A DNA stretch of 55,413 nucleotides from the NCBI GenBank assembly GCA_905480125.1, contig CAJQPE010000027.1, positions 1 through 55,413 of the forward strand. Direction: 5' to 3'. A program made the translations under genes and the position numbers. The notes under the pieces were generated by a model. The model was not told the DNA's origin. It made no database searches and saw only the letters and a program-made list of their open reading frames with translations. This stretch comes from an uncultured Flavobacteriales bacterium (GTDB taxonomy: Bacteria; Bacteroidota; Bacteroidia; Flavobacteriales_G; NORP312). This document shows positions 1-9,356 of this stretch, piece by piece. Positions within the stretch are counted from its first letter, which is position 1; every line of letters starts with the position of its first letter.

Positions 1-766
1 TTTTTCTATGTGATTTATAGATGTTTCCATCTTTATTCTCGTTTGTGTAAATAAACATGGTACGGCCATCGTCAGAAAGGCCAACGCATTGGTCGTCATG
101 TTTTGTATTAAGTCTAGAACCACCTTTTCTGGCTTTTTCAAAATTTCCTGCTGTATCTTTTTCTGTCATCATAATGTCAGATGCGAAAAACCCATCAAAA
201 TACTGGTAGCCACCTGTTGTATTTATTCGTCTGGAAGTAAAGGTGAGATATTCATCATCTTTAGAAACAAAAGGGTAGTAGTCAGGGTATTTAGTATTTA
301 CCAAAGGCCCCAAATTTTCAAAAGTTACATTTACCCGTTGATTCATTAGCACTTTTGTCGCCTTGCAATTTCTTATACGCTGTTCTACTTGAATTTTTCT
401 TTTTTCTTTTGCAAATGGCTTATACAGGTGAAACATTTCTAACGATTTATCAATTTGAAAGTTATAGTGATAGGCGAGCGCAATATAATACCATAGTTCA
501 TGATTTTCTGGGTCAACTTCATATAGTTTCTTTAAATATTTTATAGCTTTTGACTTGTCAACATTTGAAGATAAGTAAGAAACTCCTATTTTAAATAAGA
601 ATTCATGATTTAGAGGATCGCTTTCTAACAAATCCTCGTAGAATTTTATTGCTTCTGTGAAATTATTGTTTTTGTATGCTTTATCAGCATATTTTTCCAT
701 AGTATCTTGACAGTAACCCGAAAAATGAGAAAGAAAAAAAATAATGTAAAGGCCAAACGTTCGCAT
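1..766 (-). CDS. PorE-like TPR/PD40 outer-membrane protein, partial (3' end outside window)
   Basis: A minus-strand reading frame starts at an ATG at 766 and stays open to the window edge, giving about 255 residues without the C-terminus. It begins with a signal peptide (MRTFGLYIIFFLSHFSGYCQ), then TPR-like helices (about residues 22-120, with EAIKFYEDLLESDP and AIKYLKKLYEVDPENH), then PD40/WD40-like beta-propeller repeats (YYPFVSKDDEYLTFTSRR, then a DDGRTMFIYTNENKDGNIY repeat). This is the order seen in T9SS-associated PorE-like proteins, where an OmpA-type domain usually follows; that part cannot be seen here. The gene starts 35 bp after the stop of the larger paralogue upstream, so the two are probably cotranscribed tandem duplicates. 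The exact role is inferred from architecture only. Confidence 0.8.
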   Translation of the reverse strand, partial: MRTFGLYIIFFLSHFSGYCQDTMEKYADKAYKNNNFTEAIKFYEDLLESDPLNHEFLFKIGVSYLSSNVDKSKAIKYLKKLYEVDPENHELWYYIALAYHYNFQIDKSLEMFHLYKPFAKEKRKIQVEQRIRNCKATKVLMNQRVNVTFENLGPLVNTKYPDYYPFVSKDDEYLTFTSRRINTTGGYQYFDGFFASDIMMTEKDTAGNFEKARKGGSRLNTKHDDQCVGLSDDGRTMFIYTNENKDGNIYKSHRK

Positions 767-801
767 AATAAAGGAACTGTAATTAGCTTAGTAACGGCAA
801 T

Positions 802-3390
802 CTATTCGCTATATATTTTAACGTATTGGTATTTTTCATACATTGTTTTATTTTCAAGGTAGTCCCCTCTGTATGCAGGTCCTTGAACAAGAGTTTTTAA
901 ATTAATAAAAGTTACTTTATCTTTTCCAATTCCTACTTTTTCTAAGCTTTCAATAAGCATTTTTTTTGCAATTTCTGCTCTTAATTTACTTAATTGATTA
1001 TTGGAGTCGTAGGTTGTGGTCGGAACCCTTGATGCACTTGATTCAATAGATATCTTGACATTACCTTTGGAGTTGATTTGCCCAGCAACTTTTATTATAA
1101 AATTTTGTAGTTCTTTTTCTTTTTCAGGGTAGTTTTTATTGTAAGTAAAAAATTCTTGAAATGAAAGTTTATCTATTACTATCGGGATGAAAGAGCAGTC
1201 GTCATCTTTTGTAGCAGCGAATTCTGTATATATGTTAGCTTCGTTTCCTGATTGAACAATTTTTAATTGAGCTCCGGAACATGGCGCTTCACTAATAATT
1301 TGTATGTGTATTTGCTTATTTGAAGGAAATTCTATGTATTTAAAATATCCATCTTTATCAATGTTTTCGGTGTAATAAATCGCTCCATCATCTCCAATAT
1401 ATTGAATTTTTAGATTCGACGGAATATCGTCTAAATTTACAAATGCAATTTTTCCAACTTTTTCCGATTCAGTAGATAAGAATTCACAATCTTTATTTGG
1501 AAATAAAACAGCTTTTTGCGCCTTTCCTTTGAACAACGCAATCTCAATTCCTGAACAATCTATTATTTTTTTGTCATCATCATAAAGCATGAATAAGTAA
1601 TTCTGGTCTGCAGGGAGATTTGAAAATGCGAATGATCCGTCACTCTTTCTTATTGCAGTATAAAGCAGATTTCCTTTATCACTGAAGCATTTTAAAACGA
1701 GATTCCCAGGAATTTTTGCGCCAAGCGATTGAAATTTAATAATCCATTCTTCAACAGCTTTATTATCAATTTCTTTTGCAGTTAATGTTATCGGGTCGAG
1801 TAAAATTTCTTTATCAATTTCCTGATACTGAGATCCCATAGGGACATAAATGTTTTCATTGTAAAAGTCTTTTCCTTCTACTTCATAAGAAATATTATAG
1901 TTCTCTCCAGGCGGTATAATGAACACGAAACTCCCATTTCTATAGCTAGGCCTACTTTTTGCAACTAGTTTTCCTGTTTCATTATCTGTTAAGTTGATCA
2001 CTATATTTTCTGGTAATGTATCCCCCTCATTAACAGTTACAAAACCTTTTAAAAGAGTCAACTCTTTTTCAATTGCATCATCTTGAAGAACAACAAATAT
2101 ATCCATATCGCCATACGAATCGTTTCCTCCGTATGAAGAAAAATAACCTCTCTTGCCGTCTGGTGACGTAACGTATGTAATATCATCATGCGCGGTATTA
2201 ATAGGATATCCTATATTAATAGGGGTGGACCAAGTGTTATCTGTTTGCAGTTCTGTTACAAATATGTCAAAACCTCCCATACTGCTATGACCTTCAGAAC
2301 TAAAATGAAGCGTTATTCCGTCTGGGTGAAAAAAAGGACTTTCTTCGTTATATGGCGTGTTAATTGGTGCGCCAACATTTTGAGCTTTACTCCATTCACC
2401 ATTAGGCAATTTACGGCAGACATATATATCTGTGCCGCCAAGCCCACCTTTTCGGTCACTTGTAAAGAACATTGTGTTACCATCAACCGAAATTGACAAG
2501 TGATCTTCATTAGCATCAGAATCAATTTCTTTACTAACTTGTTCAGGTTTAGACCATTTTTTATCTGAATATAGTGAGCTTTGGTAGATATTTCCATCAC
2601 CGTCTTCATCATGATAAACATAAAGCGTCTGATTATCTGGTGAAAGGCCAATAGATGCTAGATGATGATTAACTCTGTCGATATTGATTAGTTCTGGTTC
2701 AGACCATTGTCCATGCTCGTCTTTAAATGCTAAGTAAACATCCTCGAAATAATGTCCATCGTGCATGTCTTTATATTTAATGTTTGAACTATCTTTTCTA
2801 AGTCTGCGAGAGGTAAATACAATTTGGGTTTCGTCTAGGGAAAGAACAGGACTATGTTCTGAGTATGCAGAGTTTATAGCTATACCTAAGTTTTTAATTT
2901 CCACATCAATAGGATTCTGAAGTTGAAATTTCGCATTTTCACATTGTTCAATTTGTCTTTCTGCTTCTGCTGAAAGAATATGTTTCTTGTTTACAATTTC
3001 GATAAAATTATTGAAGTATGTAATTGCAGAATCTAACTCGTATTCAATGTGATACAAATGAGCCAAGTAAAATAAAGCATCTGGTTTAGAGCTCGTTTCG
3101 CCTGATGAAAAAGGGTCGTAGTTATTGTTGATATCTTTAACAGCATTACGCAGGTATGGTAAGCCTTTTATCTCTTCGGTAGGTTCATTATAGTAGCATA
3201 AACCAATCTTGTAGTTTACATTGTTGTTTTCCGGTTGTTGTTCGTGAAGTTTTAGCCACATTGGTAAAGCCAAAGCGAACCAATTATCTTCCATAAGAAT
3301 ACTTGCTTCTTCAAAACGACTTTTAAAATTATCTTGAGCAAATAAATTAACGCTAAGCAGAAGCGATAGAACTAAATATAGCTTTCTCAT
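802..3390 (-). CDS. PorE-like TPR/PD40/OmpA-family protein
   Basis: An 862-residue exported protein with a clear signal peptide (MRKLYLVLSLLLSVNLFAQ). Domains in order: TPR-like helices (about 25-155), PD40 propeller repeats (about 170-430, with TMFFTSDRKGGLGGTDIYV and similar strands), carboxypeptidase-regulatory-like beta domains (about 440-700), and a C-terminal OmpA-like domain (about 720-862, with NQLSKLRAEIAKKML). This layout matches Bacteroidota PorE-type periplasmic/outer-membrane proteins that anchor the type IX secretion machinery to peptidoglycan. The usual GHTD peptidoglycan-binding motif of OmpA domains is replaced by SSAS, while the LSxxRA motif is kept, so binding may differ. 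It is the first gene of a two-gene unit with the paralogue at 1-766. Whether it is true PorE or a paralogue cannot be decided here. Confidence 0.85.
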   Translation of the reverse strand: MRKLYLVLSLLLSVNLFAQDNFKSRFEEASILMEDNWFALALPMWLKLHEQQPENNNVNYKIGLCYYNEPTEEIKGLPYLRNAVKDINNNYDPFSSGETSSKPDALFYLAHLYHIEYELDSAITYFNNFIEIVNKKHILSAEAERQIEQCENAKFQLQNPIDVEIKNLGIAINSAYSEHSPVLSLDETQIVFTSRRLRKDSSNIKYKDMHDGHYFEDVYLAFKDEHGQWSEPELINIDRVNHHLASIGLSPDNQTLYVYHDEDGDGNIYQSSLYSDKKWSKPEQVSKEIDSDANEDHLSISVDGNTMFFTSDRKGGLGGTDIYVCRKLPNGEWSKAQNVGAPINTPYNEESPFFHPDGITLHFSSEGHSSMGGFDIFVTELQTDNTWSTPINIGYPINTAHDDITYVTSPDGKRGYFSSYGGNDSYGDMDIFVVLQDDAIEKELTLLKGFVTVNEGDTLPENIVINLTDNETGKLVAKSRPSYRNGSFVFIIPPGENYNISYEVEGKDFYNENIYVPMGSQYQEIDKEILLDPITLTAKEIDNKAVEEWIIKFQSLGAKIPGNLVLKCFSDKGNLLYTAIRKSDGSFAFSNLPADQNYLFMLYDDDKKIIDCSGIEIALFKGKAQKAVLFPNKDCEFLSTESEKVGKIAFVNLDDIPSNLKIQYIGDDGAIYYTENIDKDGYFKYIEFPSNKQIHIQIISEAPCSGAQLKIVQSGNEANIYTEFAATKDDDCSFIPIVIDKLSFQEFFTYNKNYPEKEKELQNFIIKVAGQINSKGNVKISIESSASRVPTTTYDSNNQLSKLRAEIAKKMLIESLEKVGIGKDKVTFINLKTLVQGPAYRGDYLENKTMYEKYQYVKIYSE

Positions 3391-3463
3391 TAAGAGTTTC
3401 TAAATAAGTTTATTAGACTATTAAACAAAGTTATTTTTTTTAGTAATTAAATGGCTTTTTAGA

Positions 3464-4783
3464 TTAAATTTCTCGAGTCACATCAAATTGCTCTAGGTAA
3501 TCAGCAACTCTTCTTACAAATGATCCGCCAAGTGCTCCATCCACAACACGATGATCATAAGAGTGCGATAGGAACATCATTTGTCTTATACCTATTGAGT
3601 CGCCTTGTGGCGTCTCGATAACAGCAGGTTTCTTTCGAACTGCACCAACAGCCATAATAGCAACTTGGGGTTGGTTGATGATAGGTGTTCCCATAACGTT
3701 TCCGAAGGTGCCAACATTTGTCATTGTATAAGTTCCCCCCTGAATTTCATCTGGAGTTAATTTTCCGGCACGCGCTCTATTTGCCATGTCGTTTACTTTT
3801 TTTGCTAAACCGGTAAGGTTGAAATGATCAGCATTTTTAATTACCGGAACAATAAGATTTCCTGAAGGTAAAGCGGCAGCCATGCCCACATTAATATCTT
3901 TTTTTCGAATAATTTTATCATCGTCTAAAGAAACATTAATCAATGGAAAGTCTTTAATGGCCTTTGTAATAGCCTCGATAAATAGAGGGGTGAAAGTAAG
4001 TTTTTCGCCTTCTTTTTTCAAAAATGCATCTTTAACACTGTTTCTCCAGTTTACCAAATTGGTAACGTCAACTTCGACCATCGAGGTAACATGTGGTGAA
4101 GTATGTTTTGAATTAACCATATGATCAGCAATAAGCCTTCTCATCCTGTCCATTTCGATGATTTCTACATTGTCTCCATAACTTGAAGCGGGTGTTACTG
4201 ATTGGACATTTTGCTTGGTAGAATTTGTATTTGAATGTGTTTCAATTCTATTCGCGTGAGAATCTGAACCATTATTATTAGTTCTGTTTTCTACATAATA
4301 TAAAATATCTTTTTTTGTTACTCTTCCATTGTGACCTGAGCCAGATAAAGTATCTAATTCAGTAATTTCAATCCCTTCTTTAGTAGCTATAGTCCTAACT
4401 AATGGGGAATAGAATCGCTCGCTTCCTGGTGCCGTTGAAATTGCCACGGCATCGATATTTGCATTTGGTTGAAAAGGTACTTTTTCTGAATCAGCTATGA
4501 CCGGCTCCGCAGCATGAACTTCAGCTTCTAGAATTTTTTCGCCTCCTGTAGAAATAATTGCAATTGGTTTCCCTACTTCAACAACATCACCTTCTTGAAC
4601 TAGAATCTTTGCAATAACTCCATCTTCTGTGGCAGGAACTTCTGAATCAACTTTATCTGTTGCAATCTCGACAAGCGACTCCTCTGATTCTATAGTATCA
4701 CCTTCGGCTTTTAACCATTTAGTAATTGTTGCTTCGGCAACACTTTCGCCCATTTTAGGTAACAAAACTTCTACTTGCGCCAT
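3464..4783 (-). CDS. 2-oxo acid dehydrogenase complex E2 (dihydrolipoamide acyltransferase)
   Basis: A 439-residue E2 acyltransferase that moves an acyl group from its lipoyl arm to CoA in a cytoplasmic 2-oxo acid dehydrogenase complex. It has one N-terminal lipoyl domain with the lipoylated lysine at about Lys44 in ATDKVDSE, a peripheral subunit-binding domain (about 122-160, SPLVRTIATKEGIEI), a linker rich in Asn/Ser/Thr, and a catalytic domain ending in DHRVVDG with His411 and Asp415. The single lipoyl domain and overall length fit the branched-chain or 2-oxoglutarate type better than a multi-lipoyl pyruvate E2. No E1 or E3 genes are adjacent, so the substrate is not settled. A good TTG/TAnnTTTG promoter lies just upstream. 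Confidence 0.93.
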   Translation of the reverse strand: MAQVEVLLPKMGESVAEATITKWLKAEGDTIESEESLVEIATDKVDSEVPATEDGVIAKILVQEGDVVEVGKPIAIISTGGEKILEAEVHAAEPVIADSEKVPFQPNANIDAVAISTAPGSERFYSPLVRTIATKEGIEITELDTLSGSGHNGRVTKKDILYYVENRTNNNGSDSHANRIETHSNTNSTKQNVQSVTPASSYGDNVEIIEMDRMRRLIADHMVNSKHTSPHVTSMVEVDVTNLVNWRNSVKDAFLKKEGEKLTFTPLFIEAITKAIKDFPLINVSLDDDKIIRKKDINVGMAAALPSGNLIVPVIKNADHFNLTGLAKKVNDMANRARAGKLTPDEIQGGTYTMTNVGTFGNVMGTPIINQPQVAIMAVGAVRKKPAVIETPQGDSIGIRQMMFLSHSYDHRVVDGALGGSFVRRVADYLEQFDVTREI

Positions 4784-4811
4784 GTCTTCTGTACGTTTGT
4801 TTTTACGTGTG

Positions 4812-4841
4812 CAAAAGTAACCTAAAAAATGATTTTAACAA
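4812..4841 (-). promoter_or_regulatory. Bacteroidota-type promoter for the E2 gene
   Basis: On the minus strand, TTG (4841-4839) is followed after 19 bases by TACTTTTG (4819-4812), an exact TAnnTTTG match. This is the -33/-7 arrangement known for the primary sigma factor of Bacteroidota. The predicted leader to the ATG at 4783 is about 25 bases. Confidence 0.65.
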
Positions 4842-4885
4842 CTGAAATTAAGGCTATGAATAAGTTTTACTTATCCACAATAAAA

Positions 4886-6835
4886 TTAGTTACCGAGCGA
4901 TTTTAAAGATTTAAGCAGTATGTTGAAATCTCTTTTAGACGAATAATTTTTAGCATATGCTATGTTTTGCTCATTGAGAATATCAGCAGTTATATTTAAT
5001 TCAGGGGTGGCATCTTTTGGTGATAAAATACCAGGTTTTAACTTAGGTAGTAATGTGTTTTTAACACTCATGTTATACCCAATTATTGATTTATGACCAA
5101 CTATTGTTTTGAATAGATTTAGAAAAGTGTTAGAAATCGAGTTGGTTTTTTTTATCCATAAAGGAAAAAGTAATACTAGGATAAAGCTACAAAAAACATC
5201 AAAAATGATTTTTTTTCTGCTGTTTTCCGATGAATTGATTGAGTTTGATTCCAATAACTTGTATACATCACCAGTAATATCAATAGAACTACTTCCTATA
5301 ATATACTCTCTGTTTTTAGGCGCAATTTTATATTCGAGATTGGATTCTGAATGTTTGGCCATTGTTTCAATTATTTCTTGATTACTAACGTCTAATGAAC
5401 AAAATATTAATTCATTTATCTTAAATAACTCTAAGCCATCATTTAATTTATTTAACGGTAGCTGAAAAGTGTCAATTATTTCTAATGAACTAGCTGGTTT
5501 AATTGGAATAAATGCTTCGATTTCAATTTCAAGTTTTTTAAGTAGGTTTATTATCCTATCCACCTCGAGGCGTGTTCCTGCAATTCCAATTCTCCTCTTG
5601 GTCGTGCCAATAAGTTGGTATTCCTTTAGGTTAAATACATGCAGTAATAATCTTATTTTCATGGTGATGAAAATTGCCCAAGTGCACCCAATTAGTGTAA
5701 GTGCTCTTGAGAAGCGAACTGACTCATCTAATAAAGAATAAAATATCAGAATGGCTGCTGAGCCTATCAATATTCCTTTTAAATTTTTGAGCAGGTTAAT
5801 TGGCTTGTCATAGCCGCCGAAGAGAAAATTTATAAATATCCAGATAAAGCCATATATTGGAAATATGAGTCCGACAAGGCTATTTTCATAAGGTATTTCC
5901 GTATATTTATGATATATCTCTTTCGCAATAAAAAGGCCTATTACGATTCCTCCAAAATCCGTAATGGGTAAAAACAATTTAGATACCAACCGCTTCATCA
6001 ATGCTAAAGCTGCACGGAAATATATAGCTAGATTGATAATTAATGAAAATGTTCCAGCGTTGCTATCTGTGAAATGTTTTTTTGCGAAAATTATCATCGC
6101 ATTGTAAAACACAAAAACATAATTTATACTAGTTTTTTTTGTGCTTTCTCCCTTATAGTGAATTATTTGTGCTTCAGGAAAATATATATTTTTATAACCT
6201 CCTTGTTGTATTCTATAAGATAGGTCGATGTCCTCACCATACATAAAAAAACTCTCGTCAAGCAAGCCAACTTTGTCAAGCGTTTCCCTGCGCATAAGCA
6301 TAAATGCACCGGATAGAATGTCTACTTCATGAATAGTATCTTTATCCAAATAGGTAAGGTGGTATGCCCCAAATTTTTGTGAATTTGGAAACAAAGTAGA
6401 TAGGCCAAAAATCTTGTAAAATGCAACTTTTGGAGTCGGTAATCCACGTTTCGATTCAGGTAAAAACTCACCTTTTCCGTCAATCATTTTGACGCCCAAT
6501 CCACCAATTTTAGAATCAGAGTCCATGTGAAAAACAACTTTGTTAAAAGTATCTTCTTCAACTGCGGTGTCTGGATTTAAAAGCAGAACGTATTTACCAA
6601 TAGATTTTTTAATAGCAAGATTGTTCCCCTTAGAAAATCCCAAATTTTCTTTACTCTCGATAAGCTTTACTTGGGGGAAATTGGAACGAATCATTTCACA
6701 TGAACCATCTATTGAGTTGTTGTCGACCACAAAAACTTCAGCTTCAATATCGTTTAAAGCGGCAAAAACAGAAGTCAAGCACTGTTGCAGAAAGTACTTT
6801 ACGTTGTAATTAACTATGACAATCGATAACTTCAT
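4886..6835 (-). CDS. Family 2 glycosyltransferase fused to a degenerate phosphoglycosyltransferase-like module
   Basis: A 649-residue membrane protein. Residues 1-240 are a GT2 rhamnosyltransferase-like domain (MKLSIVIVNYNV, VDNNSIDG, LLLNPDTAVEED, GEDIDLSYR), likely using a nucleotide sugar for cell-surface polysaccharide synthesis. Residues about 283-395 hold four or more membrane segments, 413-530 look like a Rossmann-type domain (RRIGIAGTRLEVDRII), and 540-649 hold a membrane helix (RKKIIFDVFCSFILVLLFPL) followed by VGHKSIIGYN, LKPGILSP and a tail with YSSKRDFNILLKSLKSL. Those last pieces resemble the C-terminal motifs of WcaJ/WbaP-type sugar transferases (VGPRP, LKPGITG, YV-N-S--DL-ILLKT), but the catalytic stretch between the helix and VGHKS is missing. 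So the rear half looks like an inactivated polyprenyl glycosylphosphotransferase. No other polysaccharide genes are adjacent. Confidence 0.8.
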   Translation of the reverse strand: MKLSIVIVNYNVKYFLQQCLTSVFAALNDIEAEVFVVDNNSIDGSCEMIRSNFPQVKLIESKENLGFSKGNNLAIKKSIGKYVLLLNPDTAVEEDTFNKVVFHMDSDSKIGGLGVKMIDGKGEFLPESKRGLPTPKVAFYKIFGLSTLFPNSQKFGAYHLTYLDKDTIHEVDILSGAFMLMRRETLDKVGLLDESFFMYGEDIDLSYRIQQGGYKNIYFPEAQIIHYKGESTKKTSINYVFVFYNAMIIFAKKHFTDSNAGTFSLIINLAIYFRAALALMKRLVSKLFLPITDFGGIVIGLFIAKEIYHKYTEIPYENSLVGLIFPIYGFIWIFINFLFGGYDKPINLLKNLKGILIGSAAILIFYSLLDESVRFSRALTLIGCTWAIFITMKIRLLLHVFNLKEYQLIGTTKRRIGIAGTRLEVDRIINLLKKLEIEIEAFIPIKPASSLEIIDTFQLPLNKLNDGLELFKINELIFCSLDVSNQEIIETMAKHSESNLEYKIAPKNREYIIGSSSIDITGDVYKLLESNSINSSENSRKKIIFDVFCSFILVLLFPLWIKKTNSISNTFLNLFKTIVGHKSIIGYNMSVKNTLLPKLKPGILSPKDATPELNITADILNEQNIAYAKNYSSKRDFNILLKSLKSLGN

Positions 6836-6845
6836 TTTGATACTG

Positions 6846-6853
6846 CGAAAGTA
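6846..6853 (-). promoter_or_regulatory. Possible -7 promoter element (TACTTTCG)
   Basis: TACTTTCG on the minus strand, one mismatch from TAnnTTTG, ten bases before the start of the glycosyltransferase gene. No TTG at the ideal spacing is visible, so this is tentative. Confidence 0.35.
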
Positions 6854-6911
6854 TAAATCAAACTCTTAACGTCAGTCCTTTCAATTTTTATATGTTTATG
6901 CTTTAAAAGAA

Positions 6912-9053
6912 ATGAGAATGAATAAGTATTTAGTAGGTGTTGTTTTATTGGGACTTTTTGGATGCAATAATAATACAGAAACATTATCAAGAACTAGATT
7001 TGAATACCCATCAACAAGAAAAGATACAACTTTAATCGATTCATATTTTGGTGTAAAAGTTGCCGATCCATATCGTTGGCTCGAAGACGATAATTCCTCA
7101 GAAACAGGGGCTTGGGTGCAATCGCAGAATAAGTTGACCTATGATTATCTTGGAAAGATACCCCAGCGAGAAGCTATAAAAGAGAGATTAGCAGAGGTAT
7201 GGAATTATGAAAAACAATCAACTCCATGGCAAAAAGGGAATTATTTATTCTACTACAAAAATGACGGAATACAGAATCAAAGTGTATTGTATTATGAAGA
7301 CACGGAATCAAAAAAAGTAGACATTCTTATTAATCCTAATGAGTTTTCTGAAGATGGAACTACTTCTTTAGGAGGGGTATCTATTTCTGATGATGCTAAA
7401 TATGCAGCATATATGGTTTCTAAAGCTGGTTCTGACTGGAAGGAGGTTTATGTAATTAATATCGAAACGGGAGAGAAAATGGATGACCACATTGAATGGG
7501 TTAAGTTTTCTGGAATGAACTGGCAAGACAATGGCTTTTATTATGCTAGATATGATACTCCAAAAGAAGGCGATGAGTTTTCGGCTTCTAACCTGAACCA
7601 CAAGGTATACTACCACGAATTAGGAACTGAACAGAATGACGATAAATTGATTATGGAAAACCCAGCACATCCAAATTGGAATTTCGGGCTGAGTACATCT
7701 GAAGATGGGGCATTCGAATTTTTGTGGATAAGCGAGTCCACTAGTGGTTATCAGTTGGCTTTCAGAAAAAAAGGAGATACAGAGTTTACCTACATAGATA
7801 CCACTTTCAATCATGAGTTTAGCATTGTCGATAATGTTGGAGATATGTTGTATGTATCAACTAATCTCGGTGCGCCTAAAAATAGGTTGGTGAGAATTGA
7901 TGCCAATAATTCGGCACAAGAAAATTGGGAAACAATAATAAAAGAAGGGGAATCAGTTTTGCAAAGTGCTAGTCTTTGCGGTGATAAATTTATTGCCCAA
8001 TATTTAGTAGATGTTTCAACTCAATTGTATGTTTTCGATAAGGAAGGAAATCATCTTGGTGAAATTACGTTGCCAGGAATAGGTATCGTTTCTAGCTTTA
8101 ATAGCTCAGGGGAATCTAGTAAAGCGTTCTATTCATTTCAAAATTATACAACTCCGTCAAGTGCTTACGAGTTTGATGTTGCCACAATGGAATCTTCTTT
8201 GTATTGGAGTCCAAAAATTGATTTTAACTCAGATGATTATCAATGTGATAAGGTATTTTACAAAAGTAAGGACGGGACTAAAATACCGATGTTTATCACT
8301 TATAAAAAAGGAACGGTTATGGATGGATCAAATCCGACTTTTTTATATGGTTATGGTGGTTTTAATATTTCTAAAACACCATCATTTAGTGTTGAGAATA
8401 CAGTATTTCTCGAAAATGGGGGTATTTATTGTGTTGCAAGTATTCGCGGAGGTGGCGAGTATGGTGCCGAATGGCATAAGGAAGGAACGAAACTTCAAAA
8501 GCAAAATGTCTTTGACGATTTTATAAGTGCGGCAGAATATTTGATTGCGGAGAAGTATACAAATTCTAATAAATTAGCCGTTCATGGGCGCTCTAATGGA
8601 GGTCTTTTAATAGGAGCAGTAATGACCCAAAGACCAGAGTTGTTTCAAGTTTGTTTACCGAAAGTGGGTGTGCTTGATATGTTACGATATCATCAGTTTA
8701 CAATTGGCAGAGCGTGGGCTGTTGACTATGGCTTGAGTGAAAATGAGGACGAGTTTAAGTATTTATACGGTTATTCGCCTTTACATAACGTGAAAGCGGT
8801 TGATTACCCGGCAACTATGGTTCAAACTGGTGACCATGACGATAGAGTTGTGCCAGCTCATTCGTTTAAATTTGCGGCAACTCTGCAAGAGCATAATACA
8901 AGCGATAACCCTATGCTTATAAGAGTAGATGTTAACGCAGGGCATGGATCGGGCAAGCCAGTTTCAATGCAAATTGATGAATTTGGAGATACTTGGGCCT
9001 TTGTGTTTCATCATTTAGATATGGAAATAGTCGGTGAAAGACATGAGAAATAA
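6912..9053 (+). CDS. Prolyl oligopeptidase (S9A family), predicted lipoprotein
   Basis: A 713-residue serine peptidase that cleaves short peptides after proline. The N-terminus MRMNKYLVGVVLLGLFGCNN is a lipoprotein signal with a lipobox ending at Cys18, so the enzyme is probably membrane-anchored outside the cytoplasm. The DPYRWLEDD signature of S9A enzymes is at about residue 55, then a seven-bladed propeller, then the alpha/beta-hydrolase domain. The catalytic triad is Ser561 (HGRSNGG), Asp643 (GDHDDRVVP) and His678 (NAGHGSGKP), close to the porcine enzyme spacing. It is transcribed away from the glycosyltransferase gene across a 76-base gap and is followed after 21 bases by a small lipoprotein gene, probably in one transcript. 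Confidence 0.95.
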   Translation: MRMNKYLVGVVLLGLFGCNNNTETLSRTRFEYPSTRKDTTLIDSYFGVKVADPYRWLEDDNSSETGAWVQSQNKLTYDYLGKIPQREAIKERLAEVWNYEKQSTPWQKGNYLFYYKNDGIQNQSVLYYEDTESKKVDILINPNEFSEDGTTSLGGVSISDDAKYAAYMVSKAGSDWKEVYVINIETGEKMDDHIEWVKFSGMNWQDNGFYYARYDTPKEGDEFSASNLNHKVYYHELGTEQNDDKLIMENPAHPNWNFGLSTSEDGAFEFLWISESTSGYQLAFRKKGDTEFTYIDTTFNHEFSIVDNVGDMLYVSTNLGAPKNRLVRIDANNSAQENWETIIKEGESVLQSASLCGDKFIAQYLVDVSTQLYVFDKEGNHLGEITLPGIGIVSSFNSSGESSKAFYSFQNYTTPSSAYEFDVATMESSLYWSPKIDFNSDDYQCDKVFYKSKDGTKIPMFITYKKGTVMDGSNPTFLYGYGGFNISKTPSFSVENTVFLENGGIYCVASIRGGGEYGAEWHKEGTKLQKQNVFDDFISAAEYLIAEKYTNSNKLAVHGRSNGGLLIGAVMTQRPELFQVCLPKVGVLDMLRYHQFTIGRAWAVDYGLSENEDEFKYLYGYSPLHNVKAVDYPATMVQTGDHDDRVVPAHSFKFAATLQEHNTSDNPMLIRVDVNAGHGSGKPVSMQIDEFGDTWAFVFHHLDMEIVGERHEK

Positions 9054-9074
9054 GATTAAAGAGAAAAGATAAAT

Positions 9075-9356
9075 ATGAAAGTGATAAAATTGATTTTGTT
9101 GGGTTCTGTATTCGTTTTCGAGATAGGATGCGGAGGAGACGAACAAAGTAAAGCCCCAAAGATGATTGAAATTAATTCCGATAATTTAAGTGAAGAAGCT
9201 AAAGTTATCACTAAAGAAATAGCACAAGAAACTCAGAACAAATTAGAAGAACTGGAAGAAGATGCAGAAACCTCAAAGAAGAATATTAAAGAAAAAACGA
9301 AGGTATTAATGGATGCTCTTGATGCTATGGAAAAAGAATTTGAAACGAACGAATAA
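9075..9356 (+). CDS. Small coiled-coil lipoprotein, unknown function
   Basis: A 93-residue protein I do not recognise. It starts with a hydrophobic segment ending in a lipobox-like FEIGC (Cys at about residue 20). The rest is highly charged and helical (EAKVITKEIAQETQNKLEE), rich in Glu and Lys, with coiled-coil-like spacing. Its stop overlaps the start of the next gene by one base (TAATG), so translation is coupled. It sits 21 bases after the prolyl oligopeptidase gene. Confidence 0.7.
   Translation: MKVIKLILLGSVFVFEIGCGGDEQSKAPKMIEINSDNLSEEAKVITKEIAQETQNKLEELEEDAETSKKNIKEKTKVLMDALDAMEKEFETNE

Noticed and set aside
2188-2651. Open frames on both strands inside the PorE-like gene
   Set aside because: They are shadows of the long real reading frame, with no family similarity.
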